Source of the DNA: Lineus longissimus
Taxonomy: Eukaryota; Nemertea; Pilidiophora; Heteronemertea; Lineidae
Length of the DNA: 64,000 bases
NCBI RefSeq assembly: GCF_910592395.1
Contig: NC_088313.1
Span: forward strand, 3,786,501-3,850,500
Reading direction: 5' to 3'
Shown here: piece after piece, positions 1 to 9,561 of the stretch
Numbering within the stretch: position 1 is the stretch's first letter
Layout of the letters: every line of letters starts with the position of its first letter
Translations under genes and position numbers: made by a program
Notes under the pieces: model-generated
What the model saw: only the letters and a program-made list of their open reading frames with translations
What the model was told of the DNA's origin: nothing
Databases searched by the model: none

Positions 1-135
1 CGAATTCCGTAGAGCGCTCTCCGGAATACGAATCGGTTAATCCAGTTTCAGAACGGTCGCGTCACACTGGCCCGAATACGCATTCAAATCGGTTTAAAAC
101 GCGCCACACTCAATGCATACTAACGACGCGCCATC

Positions 136-167
136 TATTATTATTATTATTATTATTATTATTTATT
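136..167. repeat. TTA trinucleotide microsatellite
   Basis: About ten near-perfect tandem TTA/ATT units lie inside the GTCACACT-ended mosaic. Read on the minus strand it gives AATAAA-like words downstream of the ORF at 253-495. Confidence 0.9.
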
Positions 168-252
168 AACCTCCCATATGGGGGAATAAAATTTCAAGTA
201 CAAAACATATAAGTATATAATATCACAGTTTCACACAGTCATTATTAACAAG

Positions 253-495
253 TTAAAATCGCGTAAGGTGCTTGACCATTTCCATCTCCCGGCCATGCCT
301 ATTGCCAAAGTTCGGGTCAAAGAGGAGTGTCCTCAGCGAGTCGACACCACCGTCGCTAAATGCGGAGAATCCCGGCCTCGCCCTCGAAAACGAGGCCAAA
401 ACCGGGGAAAACCCTGCCGCGACGATGTTGCTGACCAGCGTACCTTTGACCAACGAACCGGCGGCAACATACCTTGCCAGGAAATGGAAATGCAA
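253..495 (-). CDS. Small uncharacterised ORF in GC-rich island, possible terminal exon
   Basis: This is an 80-residue open frame on the minus strand inside a GC-rich patch that contrasts with its AT-rich surroundings. No domain is recognised. Downstream on the same strand the (TTA)n repeat supplies AATAAA-like words, so it could pass for a last exon. However, the opposite strand is also open here for 96 codons (268-558), as expected from GC-rich DNA with few stop codons. It lies within a transposon-like mosaic and may be a decayed element ORF or chance. Protein-coding status is doubtful. Confidence 0.15.
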   Translation of the reverse strand: MHFHFLARYVAAGSLVKGTLVSNIVAAGFSPVLASFSRARPGFSAFSDGGVDSLRTLLFDPNFGNRHGREMEMVKHLTRF

Positions 496-870
496 GTCAC
501 GTGCAAGGGAGTTGATTTTTCCCTATTCTATGGCATAACGAAAAACGATTTGAGTTAATGAGATCATTTAAATACACCAGTTGACTAGTTCGGAGCACTA
601 GTTCCCGCGGTCAAAGGTCACTTTCCATGCGCCGGGCGCATGCGCAGTGCGATCGAAAACCTTAATTCGTATCAAGCGCGTCACACTTGAAATCTCAATA
701 CGGTTTCGTTGATTCGGATTAGCTGATTCGCATTCAATTCGGTTTAAGAACCGTGTTGGTTAAAGCGGATTGAGATCGGTATGAACCGAATTGAGTGTGA
801 CGCCCCAATACGTATCAACGTTTTAATTCGAATTCAATTCGTGTTAAAACCCCAGTGTGACCACGGCACT

Positions 871-2220
871 AGACTGGTTCCCTACCAAAGCTAAGGAGGC
901 GAGTCTCCACCCCATAGTGATGACAGCATAATACTTAGGCATGCAATTGTGTTTTTGCACTTCAACTCTTCACAGCACCTTTCTCTGTAAAGTTATGCTT
1001 AGTTTTTTTTCAGGATGTAAAAAGACATGATAAAATGTGCAATGTGCTGGAAATTCCAGAATTGTTAACATATCTTTTTCAGTGCTTATGAACATGTACA
1101 TGTAGTAATAAAGTCAGTGGACATTTAAATAATAAAAACAGTTTGTCTCGTCTTAATTATTTCAGTACCAATCCATTTTTTCCCATCAAGGGTACCATAC
1201 GTGGCTTTTGAAGACTTATCTATAACAAGCTATGGCAAACCTCATCATACCCTCAACACGGGTAGATTGCTGGTACTTAAAGAACCTATACAACTGGAAT
1301 AATCTTCAATTCTCCCATTAGGGTGCTGACAACATGACCAGACCCACTAAAAACGTTCGTTATCCTCACCATGTTGCCAGAGTCACCAACAAGGGAACTC
1401 ATCATGAATCCAGTGGTAGACACCAAATGTGACCTGCCAGTGTCACAGCAAAACCAGGCGCACCCAGCACAGAGGATGAGCCTAAATGACACCAGATGAA
1501 CTTACATTCCACAGTAATGGAATGGCATCAACAAGATCAGTTTTTTTACATTATTGAAATGGACCCTGCAAATTCACGGGCATAATAACTGCACTAGTTT
1601 ATTTCTACCTGTGGCACGAGAAAATATGGAACTGAATTGGGTAGGCCTTCAAGGCATCAGGAATAGCTTTGAAATTAAATTCTCAGAATGTCAACTGTCA
1701 ATTGAACTTCTGCTGAACTCACAACAAAGGAACAGATCTATTCAACGAAAGTAAACAATGATGAATAAGACAATTAAGGCGTTCTATTTCAAAAATTTAC
1801 GCCACACGAAACCGCTTGATTATTTCCTATGACATGTGCAGTCCCATAATCAATAGTAGCAGGTCAGGAGACTATTGAATTTCATCAGGATTTCCAGAGA
1901 ATTTCATTAAAGACGCCATCGGCTGAGTCCGCATAATAACGTTTTATTGGCACGTAATATCCTATTGGACAATATACTGCTGCTTTAATAATGACCAAGC
2001 AAACTATCACACATGGAACATAAACAATCATTAAGAAAGCATTAATTGAAATTGAAATGCAACTTCATTACGCCAAGGGATGTTATCAAGAACAATCATA
2101 TCTTCTTGATATTATTCATCACGAAAATGATTGTGGACTTATGGACCAAGGCCTTGTTTTGCAACTCACAAAATAGGCAAAATCGAAATGCACACACCAC
2201 TTTACAGGATATCAAGAGGA
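871..2220. other. Non-coding stretch with one MITE fragment
   Basis: No credible gene is seen. The segment 1429-1497 matches the left half of the hairpin element at 52037-52226: both contain an AGCAAAACCAG word followed by GATGAGCCTA and GATGACACC-like words. The remainder is unremarkable AT-rich sequence. Confidence 0.4.
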
Positions 2221-2224
2221 ATTA

Positions 2225-2340
2225 CAGAGGAAACTCCCTTTGCGGACACCTCTCTATTTAGGGACACTGCATTTGGTCACCTCTGAATTAGGGAAAGCAT
2301 TGTCAGTCTCAAGGGTGTCTTTAATAGAGAGGTTCTGCTA
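2225..2340. mobile_element. Pogo/Tigger-like MITE, degenerate copy
   Basis: The element starts CAGAGGAAACTCCC and ends with an inverted GGTTCTGCTA, with TA on each side (2223-2224 and 2341-2342). The interior repeats GGACACCTCTCTATTTAGGG and GTGTCTTTAATAGAGAGG words, also found in the copies at 36871 and 41951. A CAG-starting terminal repeat with TA duplication is the known signature of pogo/Tigger-type Tc1/mariner derivatives. It carries no coding capacity. Confidence 0.6.
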
Positions 2341-2507
2341 TACAACAGAAGAGGCACCCAAGTATTTCAATCCTGTCACTTAAAATCTTTCCACTGCCGG
2401 CACAATTACACGCTCGTGTCATTGCCGTGTTGGCAAAGGTTTTGATTTTCATATTTCTATCATGCCCCATACTAACCTTGTTGCTGAAAAACCTTCACAA
2501 GTAATAA

Positions 2508-2690
2508 CATCTTTGGTCTGCAATTTTTCATTATCATCTTATGTCCTCAAAACATTGTCAAAACCCCAAAAAACAAATGTGGCTCAAAGGAGAGCACTAA
2601 CCGCAGAATGAAAACAGAGATCGCCTTTACAAGATATTACATCTTTGGTCTATGCAATTTTTCATCGCCATCTTCAAAGACAAACGTATT
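2508..2690. repeat. Short tandem duplication, period about 131 bp
   Basis: ACATCTTTGGTCT followed by GCAATTTTTCAT and a CATCTT word occurs at 2508 and again at 2639. Only part of each unit is still recognisable. Confidence 0.5.
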
Positions 2691-2923
2691 GATATCAGAT
2701 GGCCCTATCAAAAACATTTTTCCCAGTCTAGAACATTTAGATTTTTTTACAGATGCCTGCTCTGTTTGCGTTCCCACAAAAGATCTCATTGGTAAACAGA
2801 CTCTATGAAAATAGCAAAGGCGTGGTTGCTTTGAGCTTTTCACTTAACAATGAGACTGCAGAATACCCCATGCATTTCTAGAGAAACCAATGCACCATTG
2901 TACAAGCCGATGGACAAACTTAC

Positions 2924-2970
2924 CTTGAGGTGAAAAAGGTTTCCATTCCAACATGAGTTTGCATAGGATC
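2924..2970 (-). other. Candidate small internal exon (47 bp)
   Basis: On the minus strand a pyrimidine-containing tract with a TACTAAT-like branch point leads to GCATGCAG. An open 47-bp segment encoding SYANSCWNGNLFHLK follows, then the donor CAAG|gtaagt. The donor is a full consensus match. No homolog is recognised, and a 47-bp segment with good borders can occur by chance. RNA data would settle it. Confidence 0.2.
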
Positions 2971-2974
2971 CTGC

Positions 2975-5330
2975 ATGCATTTCAGGTAGATTAGTAAAGG
3001 ACAATGCAGGAGTAAAGTTGGAAAACTTGGAACGAAAAAAAACCACACAGACTTCAATATTATACATTTGGTGTGTCACAGAAGGTCAAATAAACTGCTG
3101 TTAAAATTGGAATATCTTTGAAATTGGAATAATCCAGATGCGTCAGTAACTTGTATTACGCATTCTCTGATAAAAAGGAGAGAATGCACTCATTTGAAAT
3201 TTTGAAAGTAACACAGCGACAGTCCCTCGATGAGGACGTTGAACTCTGTATGCACCTGATGAGCCAATTTGGTGCATTAGACGCTATATTCAAATGGTTT
3301 TATATCAGAACAGAAGATTGTTAGTTGGTTAACTTTCTAACTAACAGACAGTGTAACTGAAGATGTAAATGTCTACAGTTTTGCAAACTACAAATTTTCT
3401 TCAATCTACACCTATATACCCTCACTACCACTGCCGACAACCTACACAGCTACAATAATGCACTATAACCATTAACCAGGTATGACAAACAATTACCAAT
3501 GTAGCGCTTTTCAAAGATGCAAAATGTCACTCGAACTAAACGCAAAATGTCACCTAAATCTGTTGCAGCATTCATTGTGAGCGACTTACCACAAATGCTG
3601 GCAACAACCACTCATTGTCAATAAGAGCCATTTCAGTTTGACATTTCCCGCCACGAGTTTGCAATAGGACCAAGCGCCTGTCAATACCAGCTGACGATGA
3701 CTTCTAAGTCTCATCTCGCTATATGGATAGCCGTTATGGCGATAATCGGGACAATTTATTCCTCAAATATAATAGAGAGCAAGTTTGAGTAAAATGGCAG
3801 TTTGAATTGCAAGGGTACTGTTTTGGTTTGACATTTCTCGGCTTGACTCACCAGACGAGCAGTCGACTATCAATACAAGCTGACGATGATTTCTCTGTCT
3901 CGACATGTCAATATCGCAGATGATATTTCATATCAGCTCATCGTGTCTCAGCAATGCTAGGATACCAGCAGCAGTATCAATTGGTAGACATCCAGGCTAT
4001 CTAGGCTACCAATCTAGGCTACCAATGATTTTGAAATAACCCATGGCACCTTTTCCCACCATTCCGGGTCGCCCCTCGGAGCATGACACCAGGCCCGTTT
4101 CCAAGGGATGACGACGCATAGCGCTCCCACATGATGTCAAACCTATATGTCTTGCCTCGAAGTCAGATCTGAAACCCGAGCATGGTTTCATAAACGGTCA
4201 CAGTTGGGTCCGGAAGGTGCCAGTGCGACAGATCTGATCAGATACCAGAGCATGTACTCCAGAATTGCCCTTCCTGGGATACTGAGAGATTGGCCACCAA
4301 GCCTGGGGAGAGACAACAGCCAGGTTTATAAGAGAGATACATGTAGGTCTGGTTGTGTAGTATAGCCATAGATAGTAAATCGAACGCTAGGAAGAAGAGA
4401 AGAAGATAAACGGTCACAAAGCCCAGCTGGAGGCATCTTTCTGCTTTTAGCGTGTCAATATACAAATGATCACGAATCTTAGAATAATGAAAGACAAGCA
4501 ACAAGCGGCAAAAGGGAGAAAACCTTTTCCCATTCTTCTCTTTAATGCCATTGAAGTCTCGATTCCACTTCAGGGAGTTTCCTGCTTTGCTCCTCAACTT
4601 GACGAAATGACACTTGGCTCCACGATTTTTGTAATTAAATTTACCCACACACTCACCTCAAAATACTCATCTATATCTTAATTCAGTGACAGAACTTTTT
4701 AGAATTCACCACAAGTGGATCTTTACTTTTTATCTTCGTGTTGCTCCATCGATCAAAGTGAATGTAAATTGGTAGCAAAGCTTGCAGCACCTGTGTCCCA
4801 CCAGCCAAATAATTGAATGCAGCATCTTGAGGTGTGAAATAGGTAATAGTTTAACCAACAGCGTTGCATACTAACCAGAGCTGATCAATCAGATCAAGGT
4901 TTCTTAGAGGTGCTTTTATCGCCGCGACTTTCAACAATTATCTTTGCGATGAACAAAAAAAGATCGTTCTTCCAGGAAACATTGATAATGGCTATTCACT
5001 ATAGGTTGCAGCAATGACTGGAGGTTTTACAGTATTGTCTGTATTTCACGTATTTGACCCTCTTGTTGTTGTTGCCACACATCTATTTGAACTAGAAAAG
5101 CACATGGTTGCCCTTCTCCATTTTTCATCATGATGGTGAAAATGTTGGAATTGACAATCCCTGATCAGAAGTGACGTAGTTTGATTGCATTCAACGATAA
5201 ATCCATGGTACATTTTTCATCAATTGATGACCTTTTTTGGGGCCTTGATGAGGGATTGTTAACTCGTTCTGGTGAAAATAATGATTGCAGCTCGCTTCAA
5301 CAAAAATTACATCATTGGTGGCCCTTCAAT
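2975..5330. other. No gene seen; degenerate duplication at 3632-3920
   Basis: GTTTGACATTTC followed about 60 bp later by CAGCTGACGATGA occurs near 3640, and a related GTTTGACATTTC/AAGCTGACGATGA pair near 3830. This indicates an old tandem duplication with a period of about 190 bp. Otherwise it is AT-rich sequence with only short chance ORFs. Confidence 0.35.
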
Positions 5331-5720
5331 AGCCGCACGTACACCACCTGAAAATGGACCACCAATCTTGGTTCGCGAAACAATGCCGCACAATCGAAAA
5401 TCCACCTAGCGCATACACCAGCGCTGCAGCTAGTTATAAAATCCGGCAACAGATGGTGCGCAAACAATAAGCAGAAAGCGCCATTTCGAAAGCGCCGCCT
5501 GTCACCGAACCATCTAACTAGCTAATTGCCGAACCATTAGCGCGTACACCACGACAAAGCCGAGCTTTTAACAAGCCGGGCGAATTTGGACCATCAAGCT
5601 TGATGGGACAAATTCGCCCGGCAATTTGTATCGGCAATGGATTGCCGAACCAATTTGTCGTGGCAATGTGGTGGTGTACGTGCAATTGGTCCACCAATAT
5701 TTCGCGGTGTACGCGCAGCT
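5331..5720 (+). mobile_element. ~390-bp MITE with internal palindrome, copy A
   Basis: The left end AGCCGCACGTACACC is the inverted partner of the right end GGTGTACGCGCAGCT. The GTACACCA word recurs inside in both orientations, giving a foldback-like layout. A second copy in the opposite orientation lies at 19777-20175 and matches along its whole length by eye. There is no ORF of note. Flanks do not show a clean duplication (AAT on the left, ATT on the right), so the superfamily is not assigned. Confidence 0.75.
5575..5622. repeat. 48-bp near-perfect palindrome
   Basis: The two outer arms are GCCGGGCGAATTTG and CAAATTCGCCCGGC. The inner 16-bp core CCATCAAGCTTGATGG is fully self-complementary. 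Only two symmetrical position pairs fail to match. It forms the centre of MITE copy A. Confidence 0.9.
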
Positions 5721-6754
5721 ATTGATCAGAAGTTGGAGTTAATTGGTGTCTTAACTTGCATCCCCTTGCTCCGCCATTTATCACACGGAAATCTATATTG
5801 TCTCAAAAGGCTCATGGTACGCCGATAAAAGACCTTGCGGAGGCAGCGCCTCAATGTCGCATGACGCCACAAGTTAATTGGTGCCATAACTTACACCACA
5901 TGTGCCTCGCTGTGTGAGTTCTTTCTCCCGGAAATAGCCGGGCCACAAAAGCTTTTACAAAATAATGAAAAGAATCAAGATATATTGTTCATTGAAAGGT
6001 AAAAGTAAAAACTGTGAAATACCTATATATAATTCACGAAGTTACACTAAATTCCATGTTTTCATGCATTCAAAAGTTAATGTTTTTAACTTTATTTTAA
6101 ATCTATATGCTTTTATGTTGTACGTGTTCAACTGCGCATTTACAAAAAATTATGGTCTCGAAACTTCCCAAGATATTTATCATACACGTGAGCTTGATAT
6201 CCACCTAAGAGAGTAACCTCAAGGAACAATATGACAAAGCACCAAGTGAGCATCCAGTGCAGGATATATGCCCCAATCCCATTTTAGACATTTCATGCTC
6301 AATGGTACATGTAACATCAAACTTTCAGAAAAGTTGGGCTACTTTGGCTTTTTAAGCCCTCGTTTTCCAACCTCATGGACCTGGACCTATTCAGTAAGTA
6401 TGTACATATAAAAGCATCCAATGACCAAGCTAACATCAAATTATCAAAAAATCAACAATCTAACATATAACAACGAAAACGAGGCTTGAATAAAAATGAC
6501 TCTACATCATCAATAACTCAACTCACTAATATCAGCATTCTGTCACAGTGGAGACAACACTAATAAAACCTTCAGACAAATAAACCTCCCGGTTGCAGTG
6601 ACCTTGCCTTAGACGTGAATAATTGGCCGGGTCTTTGTTTGAATTTCAAACTCATTCTTTGATTTCACTGGTGAATGATTTATTGCGGTGGACTAATGAG
6701 ACAAGGCTGCTCTGGCAATGAATTGCTGCAGACTGCCATTGACTTTCTTTGCAA
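5721..6754. other. No gene seen
   Basis: AT-rich sequence between MITE copy A and the piggyBac left end. An 83-codon plus-strand ORF (5965-6216) is AT-rich in composition, lacks recognisable motifs and is judged a chance frame. Confidence 0.4.
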
Positions 6755-6758
6755 TTAA

Positions 6759-6774
6759 CTCTTTCACTGCCAGA
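6759..6774 (+). repeat. piggyBac left terminal inverted repeat
   Basis: CTCTTTCACTGCCAGA immediately follows the TTAA. It pairs with the right end at 9369-9384 with one mismatch in the first 14 bases. Confidence 0.88.
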
Positions 6775-6920
6775 TATTTTTTCGATAAATACCCCTAGTT
6801 TGCCAGGAATTGCTGTATTTTGACCATTTTTGTGAAATAAAAATGAAATAGAAATAAAGAAGATATACCAATGAAACATGTCTTATTTTCTTTGTCTATG
6901 CTTCCTCTTCATGAAACAAT

Positions 6921-9176
6921 TCAATAATACTTTCTTTCTGAGTGGTATACATTGAAACATTCATCTGGACAAAGGGTAACTTTGCACTTTACACAAAAGT
7001 AGCGAGAATCGCGCCTTTTTCCCTTTTTTTGACATACTCTACATTTCTTCTGCTTATGCTTCTTTCCCTCCCCAGCAGGGAACATAGCCTTCTTGTGGAC
7101 TTTAAACCCACCAATGAGCCTACCTTGGGGGTCATGAATGGGTGCTCTACGGGGTGGTTGGGGTGCTGGAGGGGGGTTCTCATCATCTGAGCTGGACGGC
7201 ATTTCCTCATCAGTTTTGCATAATTCTTTGATTATTGATAGCTGAAAGTCCAGTAATGACAACTTGTCATTTGGGTTATTGTCATTGTAAATGACATGGG
7301 CATTGTGTAAGGACAGTTCTAACAAATATAATACAAGTTTCTTGGTCCACTTGATTGTTTTTCTCACAGAGGGGTAGTACGAAAGCATCTGGTCAATGCG
7401 GTCAACCCCATTCATATTCTCATTATAATCTATGACACACACAGGTTTGTTCACATTGGTACGAGCGCCACCCCTTCCCCTGATCTGAATTTCTCTCATT
7501 GCATTGTCATGCTTTGTACTTATAACTCTCACAGTTCGATTGTCCTGCCAAGCCATTATAAGGCAACGTCCATTGTCTCTGGCAATAGTATCTCCTTTCT
7601 GAAGAGCGTGTCCACGAGTCCCAGCTTCACGAATCTCCAGTGGCTCTCCACGGTTTTTCCTCAGTGTACCAACAACATAGGTGTTCCTATCAAGTAATGT
7701 TTCACTCAGAGCAACTGAATTATAAAAGTTATCCATATAGAGTGAGAAGAAGTGTCCCAGTAGTCTGCCACAAAGAGCCATTACTATCTCCCGAAGTGTG
7801 TTTCGAGTTCCATCATAGATCTGCAAGTTCCAGCAGTACGCTGTATGAGAGTCTGCAAGGATGTAACTCTTTATACCGTACTTGATTGGTTTCATAGGGT
7901 TATAAACCCTGAATGCTAGCCTCCCTTTCCAACGGAGCATACCTTCGTCTATGGATATGTGCTCATTCGGAGTGTAATAAGCACGAAACTTAGGAAGTAA
8001 TGCGTCCAGGACAGGCCTTATTTTATAAAGCTTGTCTGCGTTGTCAGCAGGCATCGCTGCATTATCGTTGAAATGCAGGAACTTCATCAACAGCTGAAAC
8101 CTGTTTCTAGACATAGTGTTATTGAAGAATGGGGTGGCGAGCACTTCATCAGTAGACCAGAACATAGATAACTCAGGCTTTTTCGTGATACCAGTCAGCA
8201 TGAGCAACCCGAGTAGTTTTTTCAACTCATCCATAGTCATAGCATCCCACTTTCGAACTCGTGAATGAGGGGAGGGAATAGCATTCAGACCAGTGAAGTA
8301 TTGATCTGCATACCTGTTTGTTTCATTTACGATACCTTCCAAGACATCGTCATCAAAAAACAGGCGGAAATGATCGAGTGGGTTATTCCCTAGGTTGCGT
8401 GCAGGCCCTCTAGGCCCAGGGTTCCCGTCACAGGGCTGCACCACTGGCTGACGTCCAGCAGGCCCAAATGGATTAGGGGGAAGAACTTGTGGTCTCCCTC
8501 TGCCTCTCCTGGCTCTTGCAGGTCCTCCACGATTCTGTTGGCCCCGGGCATGATTTGGTTGACCTCTACCTCGATTTTGTTGACCTTGGGCCCCTCTCCC
8601 CCTTCCTTGGTTCCCTCGTCGACCTCTACCTCGTCTACGTCCCCTGCCCTGTCCCCTAGGAGTAGCAACTGGTGCTAGAGGCCCACCATCACTATCTGAA
8701 TCACCTGAGGCATTCCCTGCATCACTCCCGGAAGTGTCCATGCGGGCTGGACTATGGCCATGGCGTGCCCTTATTCTAGCACCACGGCGTACAGCCCCAC
8801 GACCCCTAGCTGCATTAGTAGTAGTACTAGGCCCTGGTAAAGGTTCATTATCAACAGTGCTACCATCGTCACTATGTATATCTATATCTAAATCAGGCCT
8901 ATTACTGCCGAGAGCATCGCCACTTTCACTGTCACTTTGATACACAGGCACATAGTCATTGTCTCTACCATTATCGTTATCAGAGTCAACATCTGGGCCA
9001 CCAAAATCGCCATCAACAGACTCAACAGCTCTCTCACCTGTATCAAGGCCTTCCTCAACATCACAATCATATTCAGTGTCTGAATCATCGCCAAAAGGAT
9101 CGCTTTCCGAACCAGAATCAGCGCAAATCTCAGCGACTTCTTCCACAGTGAAAGTTTTCCCTCTCCTGCCCGCCAT
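6921..9176 (-). CDS. piggyBac transposase (PGBD4-like), intact
   Basis: This DDD-type transposase would cut and paste its own element at TTAA sites in the nucleus. The frame is open from 9248; I prefer the ATG at 9176 because AAAATGG is a better start context and MAGRRGKTFTVEEV resembles the usual start of this family. That gives 751 residues. Order: acidic Ser/Asp/Glu-rich stretch (about 17-106), a long Arg/Gly-rich tract (about 124-228), the transposase core (about 266-616), and a C-terminal Cys/His domain. Catalytic aspartates are visible at D410 (SIDEGM), D482 (LYMDNFYNS) and D592 (NGVDRIDQ). The zinc-binding end has C712, C715, C728, C731, C736, C740 and H745. There is no internal stop or frameshift and no intron is needed. 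Family assignment is secure; activity is inferred. The Arg/Gly tract is longer than I would expect for the family. Confidence 0.93.
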   Translation of the reverse strand: MAGRRGKTFTVEEVAEICADSGSESDPFGDDSDTEYDCDVEEGLDTGERAVESVDGDFGGPDVDSDNDNGRDNDYVPVYQSDSESGDALGSNRPDLDIDIHSDDGSTVDNEPLPGPSTTTNAARGRGAVRRGARIRARHGHSPARMDTSGSDAGNASGDSDSDGGPLAPVATPRGQGRGRRRGRGRRGNQGRGRGAQGQQNRGRGQPNHARGQQNRGGPARARRGRGRPQVLPPNPFGPAGRQPVVQPCDGNPGPRGPARNLGNNPLDHFRLFFDDDVLEGIVNETNRYADQYFTGLNAIPSPHSRVRKWDAMTMDELKKLLGLLMLTGITKKPELSMFWSTDEVLATPFFNNTMSRNRFQLLMKFLHFNDNAAMPADNADKLYKIRPVLDALLPKFRAYYTPNEHISIDEGMLRWKGRLAFRVYNPMKPIKYGIKSYILADSHTAYCWNLQIYDGTRNTLREIVMALCGRLLGHFFSLYMDNFYNSVALSETLLDRNTYVVGTLRKNRGEPLEIREAGTRGHALQKGDTIARDNGRCLIMAWQDNRTVRVISTKHDNAMREIQIRGRGGARTNVNKPVCVIDYNENMNGVDRIDQMLSYYPSVRKTIKWTKKLVLYLLELSLHNAHVIYNDNNPNDKLSLLDFQLSIIKELCKTDEEMPSSSDDENPPPAPQPPRRAPIHDPQGRLIGGFKVHKKAMFPAGEGKKHKQKKCRVCQKKGKRRDSRYFCVKCKVTLCPDECFNVYHSERKYY

Positions 9177-9302
9177 TTTTGGCCAATGACGTCGCCTCGT
9201 AATGCTTACGCACACTTTCGATCGTCTGCTTGATGCCACATGAGTCATACATTGATTCTATGAGCTCAAATCGCCACGCCATCTGCTATAAGACCTTGAA
9301 CT

Positions 9303-9380
9303 AAAAAAACGTTGATCGACGTCCTTTGGCAGTCAAGTGATTTATAGCAAAAACGTCGAACGACGTCCTTTGGCAGTCAA
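9303..9380. repeat. Two sub-terminal direct repeats in piggyBac right end
   Basis: Two ~32-bp copies (9303-9336 and 9349-9380), 44 bp apart, each contain AAAACGTYGANCGACG followed by TCCTTTGGCAGTCAA. The CGTYGANCGACG part is near-palindromic. The outer copy overlaps the terminal repeat. No equivalent pair is visible at the left end. Sub-terminal repeats are known transposase-binding sites in piggyBac elements; that role here is inferred. Confidence 0.8.
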
Positions 9381-9384
9381 AGAG
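9369..9384 (-). repeat. piggyBac right terminal inverted repeat
   Basis: On the minus strand it reads CTCTTTGACTGCCAAA directly inside the TTAA at 9385-9388. It matches the left repeat at 13 of the first 14 bases. Confidence 0.88.
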
Positions 9385-9429
9385 TTAAAGTAGGACACTC
9401 GCAGGTGACAAAATCAACAGCTACAGAAA

Positions 9430-9540
9430 ATCAGCACTGCAAATTGGTCAAAAATAATTATCAAAAACTCAGACCAATCAAATTGCTTTTCCCTCTGGAT
9501 TGACCAATTGCCTACGAGGCACGTCTGACCAATGGTGCAC
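9430..9540. promoter_or_regulatory. Cluster of four CCAAT/ATTGG boxes
   Basis: ATTGGTC near 9437, GACCAATCAA near 9473, TTGACCAATTG near 9501 and TGACCAATGG near 9527 lie within about 100 bp, just outside the transposon right end. Such clusters are common in animal promoters. They are followed by an ATG in ideal context at 9562. No TATA box was identified. The regulatory role is inferred. Confidence 0.3.
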
Positions 9541-9561
9541 TCTTTAACAGAGGCAGCCACC

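Larger units (their letters stand above)
61..861. mobile_element. GTCACACT-ended repeat mosaic, probable non-autonomous DNA transposon
   Basis: The outer ends are inverted: GTCACACTGG at 61-70 and CCAGTGTGAC at 852-861. A smaller inverted pair, GCGTCACACT at 678 and AGTGTGACGC ending at 803, bounds an inner 126-bp unit. AATTCGGTTTAA-like words recur in both arms. The interior holds a TTA microsatellite and a GC-rich segment with a short ORF. No clear target-site duplication is visible, so the exact limits and the family are inferred. It may be nested or rearranged copies of one MITE family. Confidence 0.45.
6755..9388 (-). mobile_element. Complete piggyBac-type DNA transposon
   Basis: TTAA occurs exactly at both edges (6755-6758 and 9385-9388), the target duplication used by piggyBac elements. 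Just inside, the left end reads CTCTTTCACTGCCA and the right end, inverted, reads CTCTTTGACTGCCA: 13 of 14 matches. The 2626 bp between the TTAA sites contains one long uninterrupted transposase gene on the minus strand. The right end carries two sub-terminal repeats. Ends, duplications and ORF are all intact, which suggests a young insertion. Confidence 0.93.

Noticed and set aside
5637-5828. ORF sharing peptide MDCRTNLS.QCGGV with a frame at 19567-19860
   Set aside because: The shared peptide reflects the two MITE copies, whose DNA is conserved in non-coding parts equally.
6942-9189. Plus- and minus-strand ORFs of 60-92 codons overlapping the transposase
   Set aside because: They are shadow frames of the transposase gene; none has its own motifs.
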